Source of the DNA: CAZCTC01 sp964501335
Lineage (GTDB): Bacteria; Chloroflexota; Anaerolineae; B4-G1; SLSP01
Direction: 5' to 3'
NCBI GenBank assembly: GCA_964501335.1
Contig: CAZCTC010000019.1
Span: forward strand, 53,623 to 117,622
DNA length: 64,000 nucleotides
The notes under the pieces are model-generated. The model saw only the letters and a list, made by a program, of their open reading frames with translations, was not told where the DNA came from and searched no databases. The translations under genes and the position numbers were made by a program. Shown here piece after piece: positions 31,229 through 39,283 of the stretch. Each line of letters begins with the position of its first letter. The first letter of the stretch is position 1.

Positions 31229-33742
31229 CTACTCCTCTTCAAAGCGGGAAACCGGGACCGTAAATCCCTCCGCGACTACCCACACAGATCCGGTCGGGAT
31301 GCCCGACGGCAGAACGAATTGCAGATCCAGCTGTTCCCCGGGTCCCAAAACCAGATATTGACCGTCATCTGCTACCAATTCCCATAATTCCGGCATCAAC
31401 GACACCCATCGCCCAACCTCATCCTGGACCCGGAGATAAAGTCGATCCACATAGACACGCTCAGCCGCCGGCTCGCTTAAACGCAACCGACCATTGAAAT
31501 CAGGCAGCTTTCCGCCTTCCAAACGTTCCGCCGCAGCTCCTACCGCCGTCCTTAACAATACCACCTCAGCCCCGGAATTGACTCCCGGGGCTGAAATGTG
31601 AAGGCAATCCCCGCCTACCGCCGGCGGAATCTGGGCATTGAAGAAAAGCTGATAATGGACATTGTATTGAAATCGCTGATAGATATAATCCAGTTGGGCT
31701 TGTAGATCTTCAGGCAGGCAGCCATTCGCCCCCTGACTCCAGGCCACTACCCCGCCATCAATGGCAGAACAATCCTCCGAAATTTGCCACCACGTCATCT
31801 CATCCACCCAACCATAGGTCCAGGAAGCTGCCGAATTCATCGCTTTACCCCGCAGATTGACTAAGGTACCCTCATCCCCGGGATGCTCCAAACTACCAAT
31901 CAACCAGATCAAATAAGCATCCATCTCTCCATCCAGTTTGCCATCGTTCAACAAATTCAGGGCTCCGGTCGGATTCCCCAAATCAGCGGCCAGTTTCACC
32001 TGCAACAGATGTAAAACATTGAGCTTACGATAATAACGAGAGCCGCTTTTAATTTTATTGGCATAAACCTGAGCCGCCGCATATTCATTCCCTGCTGCAA
32101 TCAGATTCCGCTGCCGATGATATAGATTTCCCAAAGCCACATGGATATCCAATGCCACCACCGGATCATCCTCTTCCTGCACCAGAGTCAAAGCCCGCCG
32201 AAAAGTTATTTCAGCCTCGGCATCCTTTCCATTCAAAGCCCAGGCCTGTCCCAAATTATGGAGCACCTCAGGCGATGCCGGTAGAAGTTCAACTGCCTTC
32301 GAGAAACGTTCAACCGCTTTATCGTAGTTACCATCCCAAACATCCATATCGCCTAAAGCCAGATAAGCTCCCGGAATAGCAGGATCAAGGGCCACCACTT
32401 TCTCTAACTGATCCCGAATTTGCCAATCACGGGCATAGGTCCAGTTAAAAACCGCCAGGTTATAATGAGCCAAGGCCCAATCCGGACGTAACCCAATGGC
32501 CAGAGCAAAAAGTTCAGGCGGGCGTAATGATTTAATCTGAGCAGCCTGCAGGCAGTATTCACGTTCATAGGGACTGGTATCAAAAAACGAATTGGCAATC
32601 GATTGCTGATTTCCCAACTGGATCATCAACACACCCAAGTTGTTATAAGCTTCCGCCAACCCGGGATCCGCTTCAATCGCCTGAGCGTAACTACAAATAA
32701 TCTCCACCGGATTACTTAATGAAGTCGTATGCTTCAAACGAGCTTTGAAGAAAAACCATAAGCCTTCATTCTCTAATTGATCAGCCTCAGGGATATGACG
32801 CATGGCGGCATCAAAAGCAAGTTGCCCTTCACGGGCCTGATTATCCAGGTAGTAAAGATGCCCCAGGATGAACAAAGTCAAAAACGTAGTGTTTTCCGGC
32901 AAAACCTGGTGCACATATAAAGAAAGTTCCTCAGGCTCATCCGCTACGCCCAGATTCAATTCTCGTACCCCTAAATTATTAGGAACTGCGGTAAGAGCTT
33001 GATCTCCTAAAGCCAGATATACCTGAATCCCCAGGGAATCGTACCATCCCCAAATCAACACATCACACCCCGATTGCAATACTACATCCTGAGCTGCTGC
33101 TTCTGATAAAACCGGCGCTGGCCAGATTGTAACCTCCACAGACTTGACCAAAGACCCCGATCGCAATTCACGCTTCAATTCATCCGCCAGACGAGACGCT
33201 ATTTCCACTGGAGAAACCTCTCCACGGGCATCAAAAGGAGCAATCAGCACATGGTAACGAACCGCCGCCCCCCTGGATGGAGTAAGCATGGGCTGAGGCA
33301 AAAAGTTGGATGAAGTTACGACGGGATTCTCCATAACAGGCGTAATCAATGGAGAAAGAGTCTCCTCAGCTTGAAAAGCCATGCCGCGCCAGACGCCAAA
33401 AGTAAAGATCGCCGCCACGGCTACCATCCCGTAAAGCCAAACCGACGCCCATCGGGAAACAACTCTCACCGGTTGCGGCATTGGAGTCGACAAAGATTCC
33501 CAATTGACCCCCAGAGCCAGCCCAATTTCCATAATCTCAGGCGAAACTTCCTGACTCAATTTCCGAGACAACTTTCCATATTCAACCAGATAAGTCTGTA
33601 AAGTCATCTGCCGACTCTTAACTTGATCTTGAGAACGCACCTTCTCTTCCGGACGGTCCGAGGTCAAAATCAAAGACTCGTACTCGCGAATGATCCCATA
33701 CTCTGTCTGGATCAACGCTGCTACATCCTCACGACGTCCCAT
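31229..33742 (-). CDS. Membrane protein: helical module, TM, TolB-like domain, TPR repeats, beta-rich C-terminus
   Basis: An 837-residue protein. Residues ~1-80 (MGRREDVAALIQTEYGIIRE...) match the module of the downstream small protein. One membrane segment lies at ~100-120 (LYGMVAVAAIFTFGVW). Residues ~165-260 (YHVLIAPFDARGE...ASRLADELKREL...VLIWGWYD) look like a TolB-N/FlgO-type domain. TPR-like repeats follow at ~300-600 (AEAYNNLGVLMIQLG; PGAYLALGDMDVWDGNYDKA; PEVLHNLGQAWALNGKDAEA). The last ~130 residues are beta-rich. The topology predicts a cytoplasmic module and an outside sensor. GGAGGAG precedes ATG. With the next gene it forms a receptor-adaptor-like cassette (inference); no known system with this order comes to mind. 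Confidence 0.8.
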   Translation of the reverse strand: MGRREDVAALIQTEYGIIREYESLILTSDRPEEKVRSQDQVKSRQMTLQTYLVEYGKLSRKLSQEVSPEIMEIGLALGVNWESLSTPMPQPVRVVSRWASVWLYGMVAVAAIFTFGVWRGMAFQAEETLSPLITPVMENPVVTSSNFLPQPMLTPSRGAAVRYHVLIAPFDARGEVSPVEIASRLADELKRELRSGSLVKSVEVTIWPAPVLSEAAAQDVVLQSGCDVLIWGWYDSLGIQVYLALGDQALTAVPNNLGVRELNLGVADEPEELSLYVHQVLPENTTFLTLFILGHLYYLDNQAREGQLAFDAAMRHIPEADQLENEGLWFFFKARLKHTTSLSNPVEIICSYAQAIEADPGLAEAYNNLGVLMIQLGNQQSIANSFFDTSPYEREYCLQAAQIKSLRPPELFALAIGLRPDWALAHYNLAVFNWTYARDWQIRDQLEKVVALDPAIPGAYLALGDMDVWDGNYDKAVERFSKAVELLPASPEVLHNLGQAWALNGKDAEAEITFRRALTLVQEEDDPVVALDIHVALGNLYHRQRNLIAAGNEYAAAQVYANKIKSGSRYYRKLNVLHLLQVKLAADLGNPTGALNLLNDGKLDGEMDAYLIWLIGSLEHPGDEGTLVNLRGKAMNSAASWTYGWVDEMTWWQISEDCSAIDGGVVAWSQGANGCLPEDLQAQLDYIYQRFQYNVHYQLFFNAQIPPAVGGDCLHISAPGVNSGAEVVLLRTAVGAAAERLEGGKLPDFNGRLRLSEPAAERVYVDRLYLRVQDEVGRWVSLMPELWELVADDGQYLVLGPGEQLDLQFVLPSGIPTGSVWVVAEGFTVPVSRFEEE

Positions 33743-34080
33743 GGCACTCCTCCATTTTTATTGGGCAAAAATCAGGGAGCCACAAGGGTATCAATTACAA
33801 AGATTTCCGGGTAAAGAGGCGACAAACTTTCAAACCCAGACCATTTTGGCCGGACCGGCGAGGCTGCCAGGAAATTTCTATCAAAGCCGGAAAAACGGTG
33901 GCAACGACTCTACCCGAACTCCCCCTCAAGGCAATCGAGCCACAAAATTAGTCTAACATAAGTTTTAAAAAAATTAAATAAATTAAAAATAACAAAAGCG
34001 TAGCAATCGCGTAGCAAAATAAAAAACCCTCCGAAATTTACACAAACTTCGGAGGGCCAAGGCTGTAACTGAAAAAGCTT
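33743..34080. other. 338-bp AT-rich intergenic region
   Basis: No gene was found. 33950-34026 is very AT-rich and contains a short direct repeat GCGTAGCAA (33997 and 34008 region). The end holds the rubredoxin terminator. The promoter of the 837-residue membrane protein should lie in the upstream half on the minus strand, but no clear box was seen. Confidence 0.5.
34027..34056 (-). terminator. Intrinsic terminator of the rubredoxin gene
   Basis: A 9-bp perfect stem (34027-34035 with 34048-34056, CCCTCCGAA/TTCGGAGGG), 12-base loop, followed on the minus strand by a T run from the A's at 34021-34026. Confidence 0.8.
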
Positions 34081-34239
34081 TTACAGCGCTTCAAACATAT
34101 CCTTTTCCGCACCACATTCCGGGCAAACCCAATCCGCGGGTAAATCTTCAAACGCTGTACCAGGTGCAATACCGTTTTCCGGATCCCCCACGGCAGGATC
34201 ATAGACATATCCACAAACAGTGCATTCCCATTTTTTCAT
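34081..34239 (-). CDS. Rubredoxin
   Basis: A 52-residue electron carrier translated directly from the minus strand. It begins MKKWECTVCGYVYDPAVGD, continues with a conserved GI-PGT-FEDLP-DWVCPECGA core and ends KDMFEAL. The two C-x-x-C-G pairs ligate one iron, and the length is exactly that of typical rubredoxins. AAGGAG precedes ATG. It is monocistronic, with its own near-perfect promoter and terminator. Rubredoxins commonly pass electrons to oxygen- or peroxide-reducing enzymes in anaerobes; no partner is adjacent here. Confidence 0.97.
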   Translation of the reverse strand: MKKWECTVCGYVYDPAVGDPENGIAPGTAFEDLPADWVCPECGAEKDMFEAL

Positions 34240-34339
34240 TAGATTATCTCCTTACATTTTAACCTGGAATGAATGGCTGAAAAACTCCCGCTGTCAGGAA
34301 TTGCAAAGAAGCTCACGCTTAGCCCTGACTTCAGCAACG

Positions 34340-34367
34340 ATTATAAACAAAGGGAAATGCCTGTCAA
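34340..34367 (-). promoter_or_regulatory. Perfect sigma70 promoter of rubredoxin
   Basis: On the minus strand TTGACA (34362-34367), a 16-base spacer and TATAAT (34340-34345): both hexamers match consensus exactly. The transcript would have a ~95-base leader. Confidence 0.85.
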
Positions 34368-34450
34368 GTGAATAGAGAATAGGGTAAAAATCGACTCCAA
34401 AAAGTCGAGCATTTGTTCCCAAACTGAAACACTCATACCAGGCGAAGTAA

Positions 34451-34478
34451 TTGCCCAAACTCCTTTTTAGTGTACAAT
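34451..34478 (+). promoter_or_regulatory. Promoter of the secreted repeat protein with a long leader
   Basis: TTGCCC (34451-34456), 16-base spacer, TACAAT (34473-34478). A second, weaker candidate is TTGACG (34631-34636), 16 bases, TAAAAT (34653-34658). The gene begins at 34792. Confidence 0.5.
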
Positions 34479-34484
34479 TAGAAA

Positions 34485-34791
34485 TTAGAAGAGGCTCGAA
34501 AATGACGGGCAAGAAAAAGGGATGGAATAGTCCTATACCTTTTTCTATCTTCCGGGTCTGGGCATAACCGCAACATTGTATTTTCGGGCCCCCAAATAAT
34601 GCAATCCGTCTATTTATGACCCTTTTCCTATTGACGGGGAGAGGATAATGGTTAAAATTCAGTTAGCACTACGTTTGTCTCACCACCGGACAGGCACAGG
34701 GAAACTTCCCCTGCTGAAAGTACCGATGCAGCTTAAATGCTGCCCCATTCGTTCTAAGCCATGAAGTCAAGTTATACATAGGCGAGAAGCA
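34485..34791 (+). promoter_or_regulatory. Long structured 5' leader of unknown type
   Basis: About 300 bases lie between the predicted start of transcription and the start codon. The last 110 bases contain a stem around CAGGGAA/TTCCCCTG (34696-34713) and GCAGC-TTAAAT-GCTGC (34728-34743). ACAGGGAAAC and CTGAAAG faintly recall a GEMM cyclic-di-GMP riboswitch, but its core strings are not matched, so no class is assigned. Confidence 0.3.
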
Positions 34792-35781
34792 ATGAAAATA
34801 GCCGAATTAAAAAAAACAATCTCTTATATTCTGGCTCTCGCCGTATTGTTGGGCATCTTCTTTCCTCAACCTGTTCAGGCCCAAGGGGGAGACTCTCTGT
34901 GCTTTAATGAGCAAAACGGACATTGTATCAGTGGACAATTTCTCGAGTTTTACAATGACCACGAAGGATTGGAACTATTAGGATATCCCATTACAGAACC
35001 TTTTGTAGATCAGGGCATTACTGTCCAATATTTCCAAAAAGCCCGCCTGGAATTACATCCCCTTAATCCAGACCCCTATAAAGTACAACTTGGATTGCTG
35101 GGTGATGAATTGAATTACCGCCAGGCGGCTGTCACCCCACCGAAAACCATCTCCCGCCGCCAATATTACGCTAAAGAAACTGGTCACCTCGTTTCTTACG
35201 CCTTCCTGGATTATTTCAATGCCCATGGGGGAGTAGATATTTTTGGACTTCCAATTACAGAAATGTACTTCGAAGAAGGGCGGATCGTTCAATATTTCCA
35301 ACGACTAAAAATGGAATGGCATCCTGAAAACCGTTCTAATCCGGTCACAATTGGAAATCTGGGAGAACTTTACATCGCCGTAAATCGAGAGCGAATTCCA
35401 GCCCAGGCTCTCAAAGCCGCCTCGGCTATTCCTTCTCAGGGATCGGTCACAGTGACACCAATCAGTGTCACCTCTATCCGAGCGGTGGTTTCGCTTCGCT
35501 ATTCGGTCATGGGGAAAGAACGGAATCAAACAGTCTCCGTTCTGGTCACCGATAGCACGGGGACGCCCTTACCTAAAGCTACCGTCCAAATCAGTTTTTA
35601 CGATGCCAAAGGAGCGCTGCTCTCCACCAGCCAACAATTCACCACAGATGCTCGCGGCTTTGTAAAAGAGAACATTCCAGTGGCAGGTGGACGCACCGGG
35701 GAACAGGTTATTGTTCAAGCCAAAGTTACCTACGGCAATTTACAGGCCACGGCTCAGAACGTTTTCTTGCTCTGGTGGTAA
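34792..35781 (+). CDS. Secreted protein with two LGFP-like repeats and a C-terminal Ig-like domain
   Basis: A 329-residue exported protein. Residues 1-31 are a signal peptide (YILALAVLLGIFF then QAQG). Two ~70-residue repeats follow: ~44-108 (FLEFYNDHEGLELLGYPITE...VQYFQKARLELHP) and ~128-195 (FLDYFNAHGGVDIFGLPITE...VQYFQRLKMEWHP). Each has an LGxPITE loop and a QYFQ strand, as in LGFP-like wall-associated repeats. The last ~110 residues (VSLRYSVMGKERNQTVSVLV; GAPLP-like loop; FTTDARGFVKENIP) form an immunoglobulin-like or carboxypeptidase-regulatory-like domain. It probably works at the cell surface; no catalytic residues are visible. It is monocistronic with a terminator right after it. Confidence 0.85.
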   Translation: MKIAELKKTISYILALAVLLGIFFPQPVQAQGGDSLCFNEQNGHCISGQFLEFYNDHEGLELLGYPITEPFVDQGITVQYFQKARLELHPLNPDPYKVQLGLLGDELNYRQAAVTPPKTISRRQYYAKETGHLVSYAFLDYFNAHGGVDIFGLPITEMYFEEGRIVQYFQRLKMEWHPENRSNPVTIGNLGELYIAVNRERIPAQALKAASAIPSQGSVTVTPISVTSIRAVVSLRYSVMGKERNQTVSVLVTDSTGTPLPKATVQISFYDAKGALLSTSQQFTTDARGFVKENIPVAGGRTGEQVIVQAKVTYGNLQATAQNVFLLWW

Positions 35782-35810
35782 CCCTCTTTAAGCCCAAAAG
35801 TATAAATAAA

Positions 35811-35840
35811 AACCGGCGCGAATTCAAATTCGCGCCGGTT
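35811..35840. terminator. 14-bp perfect hairpin between convergent genes
   Basis: Arms 35811-35824 and 35827-35840 (AACCGGCGCGAATT) with A and T tracts outside. It serves the secreted repeat protein (+) and the 61-residue gene (-). Confidence 0.8.
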
Positions 35841-35871
35841 TAACATGGTCAGCACTTAGAGCATCACAAAT

Positions 35872-36057
35872 TCAAGCGGAACGTTCGGCAACATCGGCTC
35901 CCAACCATCCCAGGATCCGATTCTTCAAGCGAGCCATCCACGATTGCTTACGTACCACAGGTTCTTCTTGAGTTGAACGTACTCGGCGTAACCGTTCCAC
36001 AGCCCGGCGCAACTTCTGCATTTTTACTGCGTTTTCTTTTTCTTGATGCTCTTCCAT
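35872..36057 (-). CDS. Small basic protein of unknown function
   Basis: A 61-residue protein rich in Arg, Lys and Glu. Residues ~8-30 (NAVKMQKLRRAVERLRRVRS) form a charged helix and ~38-55 (QSWMARLKNRILGWLGADV) an amphipathic one. No family is recognised. It is judged real because it has a good ribosome binding site (AAAGGA before ATG), a consensus promoter (TTGCTT-17-TATAAT) in the short gap behind the response regulator gene and a terminator downstream. Its position next to the regulators suggests a signalling accessory, but that is a guess. Confidence 0.65.
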   Translation of the reverse strand: MEEHQEKENAVKMQKLRRAVERLRRVRSTQEEPVVRKQSWMARLKNRILGWLGADVAERSA

Positions 36058-36116
36058 AGGAACATCCTTTCTTAAACTAACGGTATATATACCTCAGACT
36101 AATGATCTATATCTCA

Positions 36117-36145
36117 ATTATACGCCAAATCAGTCCTTGAAGCAA
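36117..36145 (-). promoter_or_regulatory. Promoter of the 61-residue protein gene
   Basis: On the minus strand TTGCTT (36140-36145), 17-base spacer, TATAAT (36117-36122). Downstream of it, before the start codon, is a 12-bp palindrome GGTATATATACC (36082-36093). Confidence 0.6.
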
Positions 36146-36147
36146 GA

Positions 36148-36546
36148 TTATCCTGATATAGATTCTGCAGGCCCCCCCGAAGGCAATAAACGCGCTACCC
36201 ATTCCATAAATAACGGTAATCCAAAAGGTTTTTGCAAAACCACTCCAATTCCCAATCCCTGAGAACGCAATTCCACTTTTTCATTGCCATAAGCAGTCAT
36301 GAGCAGAATCGGCATCTCACACCCCTGACTCCTTAAATTCTGCACAAAATCTAACCCATTGATTCCTGGCAACCGCAAATCTACCACAACCAGATCCGGC
36401 TTCTCTCGATGTACCAACGCCAAAGCCACTTCGCCGGAATATACAGCCGTGACTTGATAGGCATTTCCCATCACTTCTAACCCTTCTTTAAGAAAAAAAG
36501 CAACGCCCGGTTCATCCTCGACAATCAAAATTCTGGTAGGTTTCAT
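36148..36546 (-). CDS. Single-domain response regulator (CheY-like receiver)
   Basis: A ~132-residue stand-alone receiver. ILIVEDEPGVAFFL gives the acidic pocket, VVVDLRLPGINGLDF the phospho-accepting Asp (about residue 56), LLMTAYGNE the Thr and VLQKPFGLPLF the Lys. There is no output domain, so it probably relays phosphate or binds a partner. It lies 71 bases after the two-domain regulator and is the last regulator of the hybrid-kinase group. Start ATG at 36546 (a GTG directly before it is also possible). Its ribosome binding site lies in the arm of a hairpin; see the separate entry. Confidence 0.9.
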   Translation of the reverse strand: MKPTRILIVEDEPGVAFFLKEGLEVMGNAYQVTAVYSGEVALALVHREKPDLVVVDLRLPGINGLDFVQNLRSQGCEMPILLMTAYGNEKVELRSQGLGIGVVLQKPFGLPLFMEWVARLLPSGGPAESISG

Positions 36547-36553
36547 CACATAA

Positions 36554-36592
36554 TTCCCCCTGCCTTTTCACTATAGCACAAAGCAGGGGGAA
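36554..36592 (-). promoter_or_regulatory. Hairpin covering the ribosome binding site of the single-domain regulator, with an internal -10
   Basis: Arms 36583-36592 and 36554-36563 (TTCCCCCTGC/GCAGGGGGAA) are perfectly complementary; the second arm is the AGGGGG ribosome binding site. The loop holds TGCTATAGT (36570-36578), an extended -10. Transcripts starting there would lack the first arm. Confidence 0.45.
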
Positions 36593-36620
36593 AATGGGTT
36601 GCCGAATGATGACAAAACGG

Positions 36621-37445
36621 TTAAGAATCCTCGTCAGGATCATTGGCATAGCTGCCCGGAATCGAAGTCAAAATATATCCCACGCCTCGAACGTTAACGA
36701 TATACCGCGGCTGCTCAGGATTGCGTTCCAGTTTGCGTCGCAACCGGCGAATATGGACTCGTACAATGGAACGGGCTCCCCACGCATCCGCATCATACCC
36801 CTGTGCACACCGGACCAGCTGCTGAGGGGTACATACTTCATCTACATGTTGCAATAGACATTCCAACAACTTAAACTCTGTAGGGGTTACATCCACCGCA
36901 TGCCCTTCCAACGTGACCAAATGCTTACTGCGATCCATCATCAATTCGCCTACATGCAGAAAACGATCATCATTCAATACTTCAGGAGGAAGAACCTGTG
37001 TAGTATCTACCGAACGCAAAGCATCTACCGTCTCCTGTAAAACTCCCATTAATTGTCGCCGATGCCGTTCTCGCTCCAACTCACTCATGCCCCGGCGTAT
37101 GGTCATAATGATCTCTTCTACCGGACAGGGTTTTAATAAATAATCATAAGCCCCCCGCCGCATGGCTTGAATAGCTGTTTCTAAAGTGCCATACCCGGTA
37201 ATTAAAATAACAACCGTATCGGGACTGGAACGATGTAAGGCATCCAACACCTGTAATCCATCCATCCGTGGCAATTTTAAATCCAGCACCACAGCATCAA
37301 AGGGTGGTCCAGCCTGATTTAAAGCCACAGCATCTTCTCCGGATGCGGCTAATTGCACCTGAAATCCATCCAGACGCAACACTTCACCGAGCGTAAGGCG
37401 CTCTGCAATCTCATCATCTACCACTAAAATCCGATAATCTCCCAT
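36621..37445 (-). CDS. Response regulator with NtrC-like receiver and OmpR-type winged helix
   Basis: A 274-residue regulator. The receiver (~1-120) has ILVVDDEIAERLTL, DAVVLDLKLPRMDGL with the Asp near residue 53, and AIQAMRRGAYDYLLKPCPVEE, a string usual for NtrC-class receivers. After a helical linker the C-terminal domain (~170-265) is an OmpR/PhoB winged helix (VTPTEFKLLECLL, RSIVRVHIRRLRRKLE, YIVNVRGVGYIL). There is no AAA+ domain. The start was moved to the ATG at 37445, overlapping the kinase stop by one base (TAATG) with GGAGGA upstream. It is surely the partner of the hybrid kinase. Confidence 0.92.
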   Translation of the reverse strand: MGDYRILVVDDEIAERLTLGEVLRLDGFQVQLAASGEDAVALNQAGPPFDAVVLDLKLPRMDGLQVLDALHRSSPDTVVILITGYGTLETAIQAMRRGAYDYLLKPCPVEEIIMTIRRGMSELERERHRRQLMGVLQETVDALRSVDTTQVLPPEVLNDDRFLHVGELMMDRSKHLVTLEGHAVDVTPTEFKLLECLLQHVDEVCTPQQLVRCAQGYDADAWGARSIVRVHIRRLRRKLERNPEQPRYIVNVRGVGYILTSIPGSYANDPDEDS

Positions 37446-39079
37446 TAGACATCCTCCCGAGAGCGCGGTAAACAAACAATGAAAGTCGCCCCGCCGCCAG
37501 GCGGACTTTCCACCTCAATACTACCCTGATGTCGCTCGATAATTCCATAGCTAATCGCCAACCCCAACCCTGTACCAGTAATTTTTGTAGTATAAAAAGG
37601 CTCAAACAAACGTTCTCGCACTTGCGGTGAAATTCCCGGCCCGCTATCTCGAAAAGCCGCTACCACCTGGTCTCGTTCAACATGATAGGCCGTCCCCACC
37701 CACAACGTTCCCCCGTCCGGCATCGCTTCGATCGCATTGATAATGATGTTAAGAAAAACCTGAGTTAATTGGTTACCGACCCCTCGAATCACCGGTAAAT
37801 CCGAGCCCAAACGCGCGACCACTTCAATCCGGGCCTGCTGTAACTGCTTATTAGCAATATCCAAAGCATTCTCAACCGTCCGGTTCAGATCCACTGGCTG
37901 CATCAACCCGGAAGAAGAACGATAGAAATTCAACATCCGCCGCACGATCTGAATCAACCGTTCGACCTCTTGCTGCGCCATCTGTAAATATAACCGCCGT
38001 TTTTCCTCATCTAGATGGGGATGCAGGGAGAGGTGCAAACTATTCTGAATGGCCTGCAAGGGGTTATTAATCTCGTGCGCAATCGAAGCAGCCATTCGCC
38101 CCACAGCCGCCATCTTCTCCGCCTGGATCAACTGGCTCTGCGACCGTTCCAGTTCCTGGGCAAAAGCGGCAAGTTCTCCGTACAATCGCGCATTATCCAC
38201 CGCCACAGCGACCATCGAAGCTACATGGCCCAGGAGTGGTAAATACTCCTCATTTAATGCCCCCTCCGAACCGGCGACTATCAAAAGCCCCACCACCGTG
38301 GCATGTCGGATCAGCGGAACGCAAAGCAAATCCAACCGCTCAATCCCCAGCGCATCGGTCCAAAAGGCCTCCTTGACCCCATGGACCAACAAGGGGTGCG
38401 CAGTACGTAACGTATCCCCAGCCACTCCCTCCACCGTCGGTAACACCCGGCCCTCTAGCCAGGCCCCGGCCGGACGCCGCGCCGTCCGGATAACCCACTC
38501 TCCGGTTTCTTCATCATTAAGTACAATGCCCAACGCTTCCGCTTCCACCAACCGCTCCAGACCTTCCAGAGCCGCCAGTAAAACCTGATCCAAATTCAAG
38601 GTCGCAGAAACCATCTGATTGATGTCGTTCAAAGCGGCCAGCTCTTGATTGCGCCGGCGCAACATCTGTTCCGACCGTCGAATCCGTAAAACTACCCCAA
38701 TGCGCGCTAACAATTCCTGTGGATCAAAAGGTTTGGTAACATAATCATCCGCCCCCATCTGCAAGCCACTGGTCTTGGCACTGACAGAATCCAGTCCCGT
38801 AATCAAAATCACCGGAATCTGTTCTAATTGGGGATCTTTTTTGATCGACTGAAGGATCCGAAACCCATCCGCTCCCGGCATCATCACATCCAACAAAACG
38901 GTATCCACCAACCGGCCTGCCGAAATTTCCTGACGTAACACATCCAGCGCCTGTTCTCCACTATTGACCGAAAGCACCTGACAGGAAATAAGCGACAACA
39001 CTTCCTTGACCAACCGGACCATTTCCGGGTCATCATCTACGATCAACACACGAGGATTGTTAAAAGAAGTCCCATTCAT
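37445..39079 (-). CDS. Receiver-GAF-histidine kinase (N-terminal receiver hybrid)
   Basis: A 544-residue soluble kinase. A receiver comes first (~8-125; VLIVDDDPEMVRLV, TVLLDVMMPGADGFRIL, DYVTKPFDPQELL), then a GAF domain (~150-305), then HisKA with the phospho-accepting His in MAASIAHEINNPLQAIQNSL (about residue 338) and an ATPase domain with N box (NIIINAIEAM), G1 (RDSGPGI) and G2 (GTGLGLAI). The N-terminal receiver suggests it is controlled by another kinase. The downstream winged-helix regulator is coupled by a TAATG overlap. There is no membrane segment. Confidence 0.93.
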   Translation of the reverse strand: MNGTSFNNPRVLIVDDDPEMVRLVKEVLSLISCQVLSVNSGEQALDVLRQEISAGRLVDTVLLDVMMPGADGFRILQSIKKDPQLEQIPVILITGLDSVSAKTSGLQMGADDYVTKPFDPQELLARIGVVLRIRRSEQMLRRRNQELAALNDINQMVSATLNLDQVLLAALEGLERLVEAEALGIVLNDEETGEWVIRTARRPAGAWLEGRVLPTVEGVAGDTLRTAHPLLVHGVKEAFWTDALGIERLDLLCVPLIRHATVVGLLIVAGSEGALNEEYLPLLGHVASMVAVAVDNARLYGELAAFAQELERSQSQLIQAEKMAAVGRMAASIAHEINNPLQAIQNSLHLSLHPHLDEEKRRLYLQMAQQEVERLIQIVRRMLNFYRSSSGLMQPVDLNRTVENALDIANKQLQQARIEVVARLGSDLPVIRGVGNQLTQVFLNIIINAIEAMPDGGTLWVGTAYHVERDQVVAAFRDSGPGISPQVRERLFEPFYTTKITGTGLGLAISYGIIERHQGSIEVESPPGGGATFIVCLPRSREDV

Positions 39080-39234
39080 ACCAGCAAGACCCTACCCGTA
39101 TTGTCAATTTCTTCGTAAATTTTCCCCAACTTAACCATCGCCGCTCTCCGTCCGGCATCTGACCAGATTTTAGCTATCACGCTTCCAGTATAAGGCACTT
39201 TAAGCAAATTGTGAAATCACTGATTTTATACAAA

Positions 39235-39260
39235 AAGGCGGGGAATTTCTTCCCCGCCTT
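39235..39260 (-). terminator. Intrinsic terminator of the peptide ABC operon
   Basis: An 11-bp perfect stem (39235-39245 with 39250-39260) and a T run on the minus strand, 24 bases after the last operon gene. Confidence 0.8.
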
Positions 39261-39283
39261 GCAAAAACTCTCAGCCCCAGAAC

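Larger units (their letters stand above)
34240..34791. other. 552-bp divergent regulatory region between rubredoxin and the secreted repeat protein
   Basis: It holds the rubredoxin promoter (34340-34367), a 6-bp operator-like palindrome TCGACT/AGTCGA (34391-34408) upstream of that promoter's -35, a rightward promoter (34451-34478) and a ~300-base untranslated leader with two small hairpins. A 72-codon minus frame here lacks a ribosome binding site and is rejected. Confidence 0.55.

Noticed and set aside
34294..34512. 72-codon minus-strand frame in the rubredoxin upstream region
   Set aside because: No ribosome binding site, and it crosses the rubredoxin promoter.
34681..34770. Cyclic-di-GMP (GEMM-I) riboswitch call
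   Set aside because: Only short strings match; the GGCAAACC and GGACGCAAAGCC core blocks are missing, so it is reported only as an unidentified leader.
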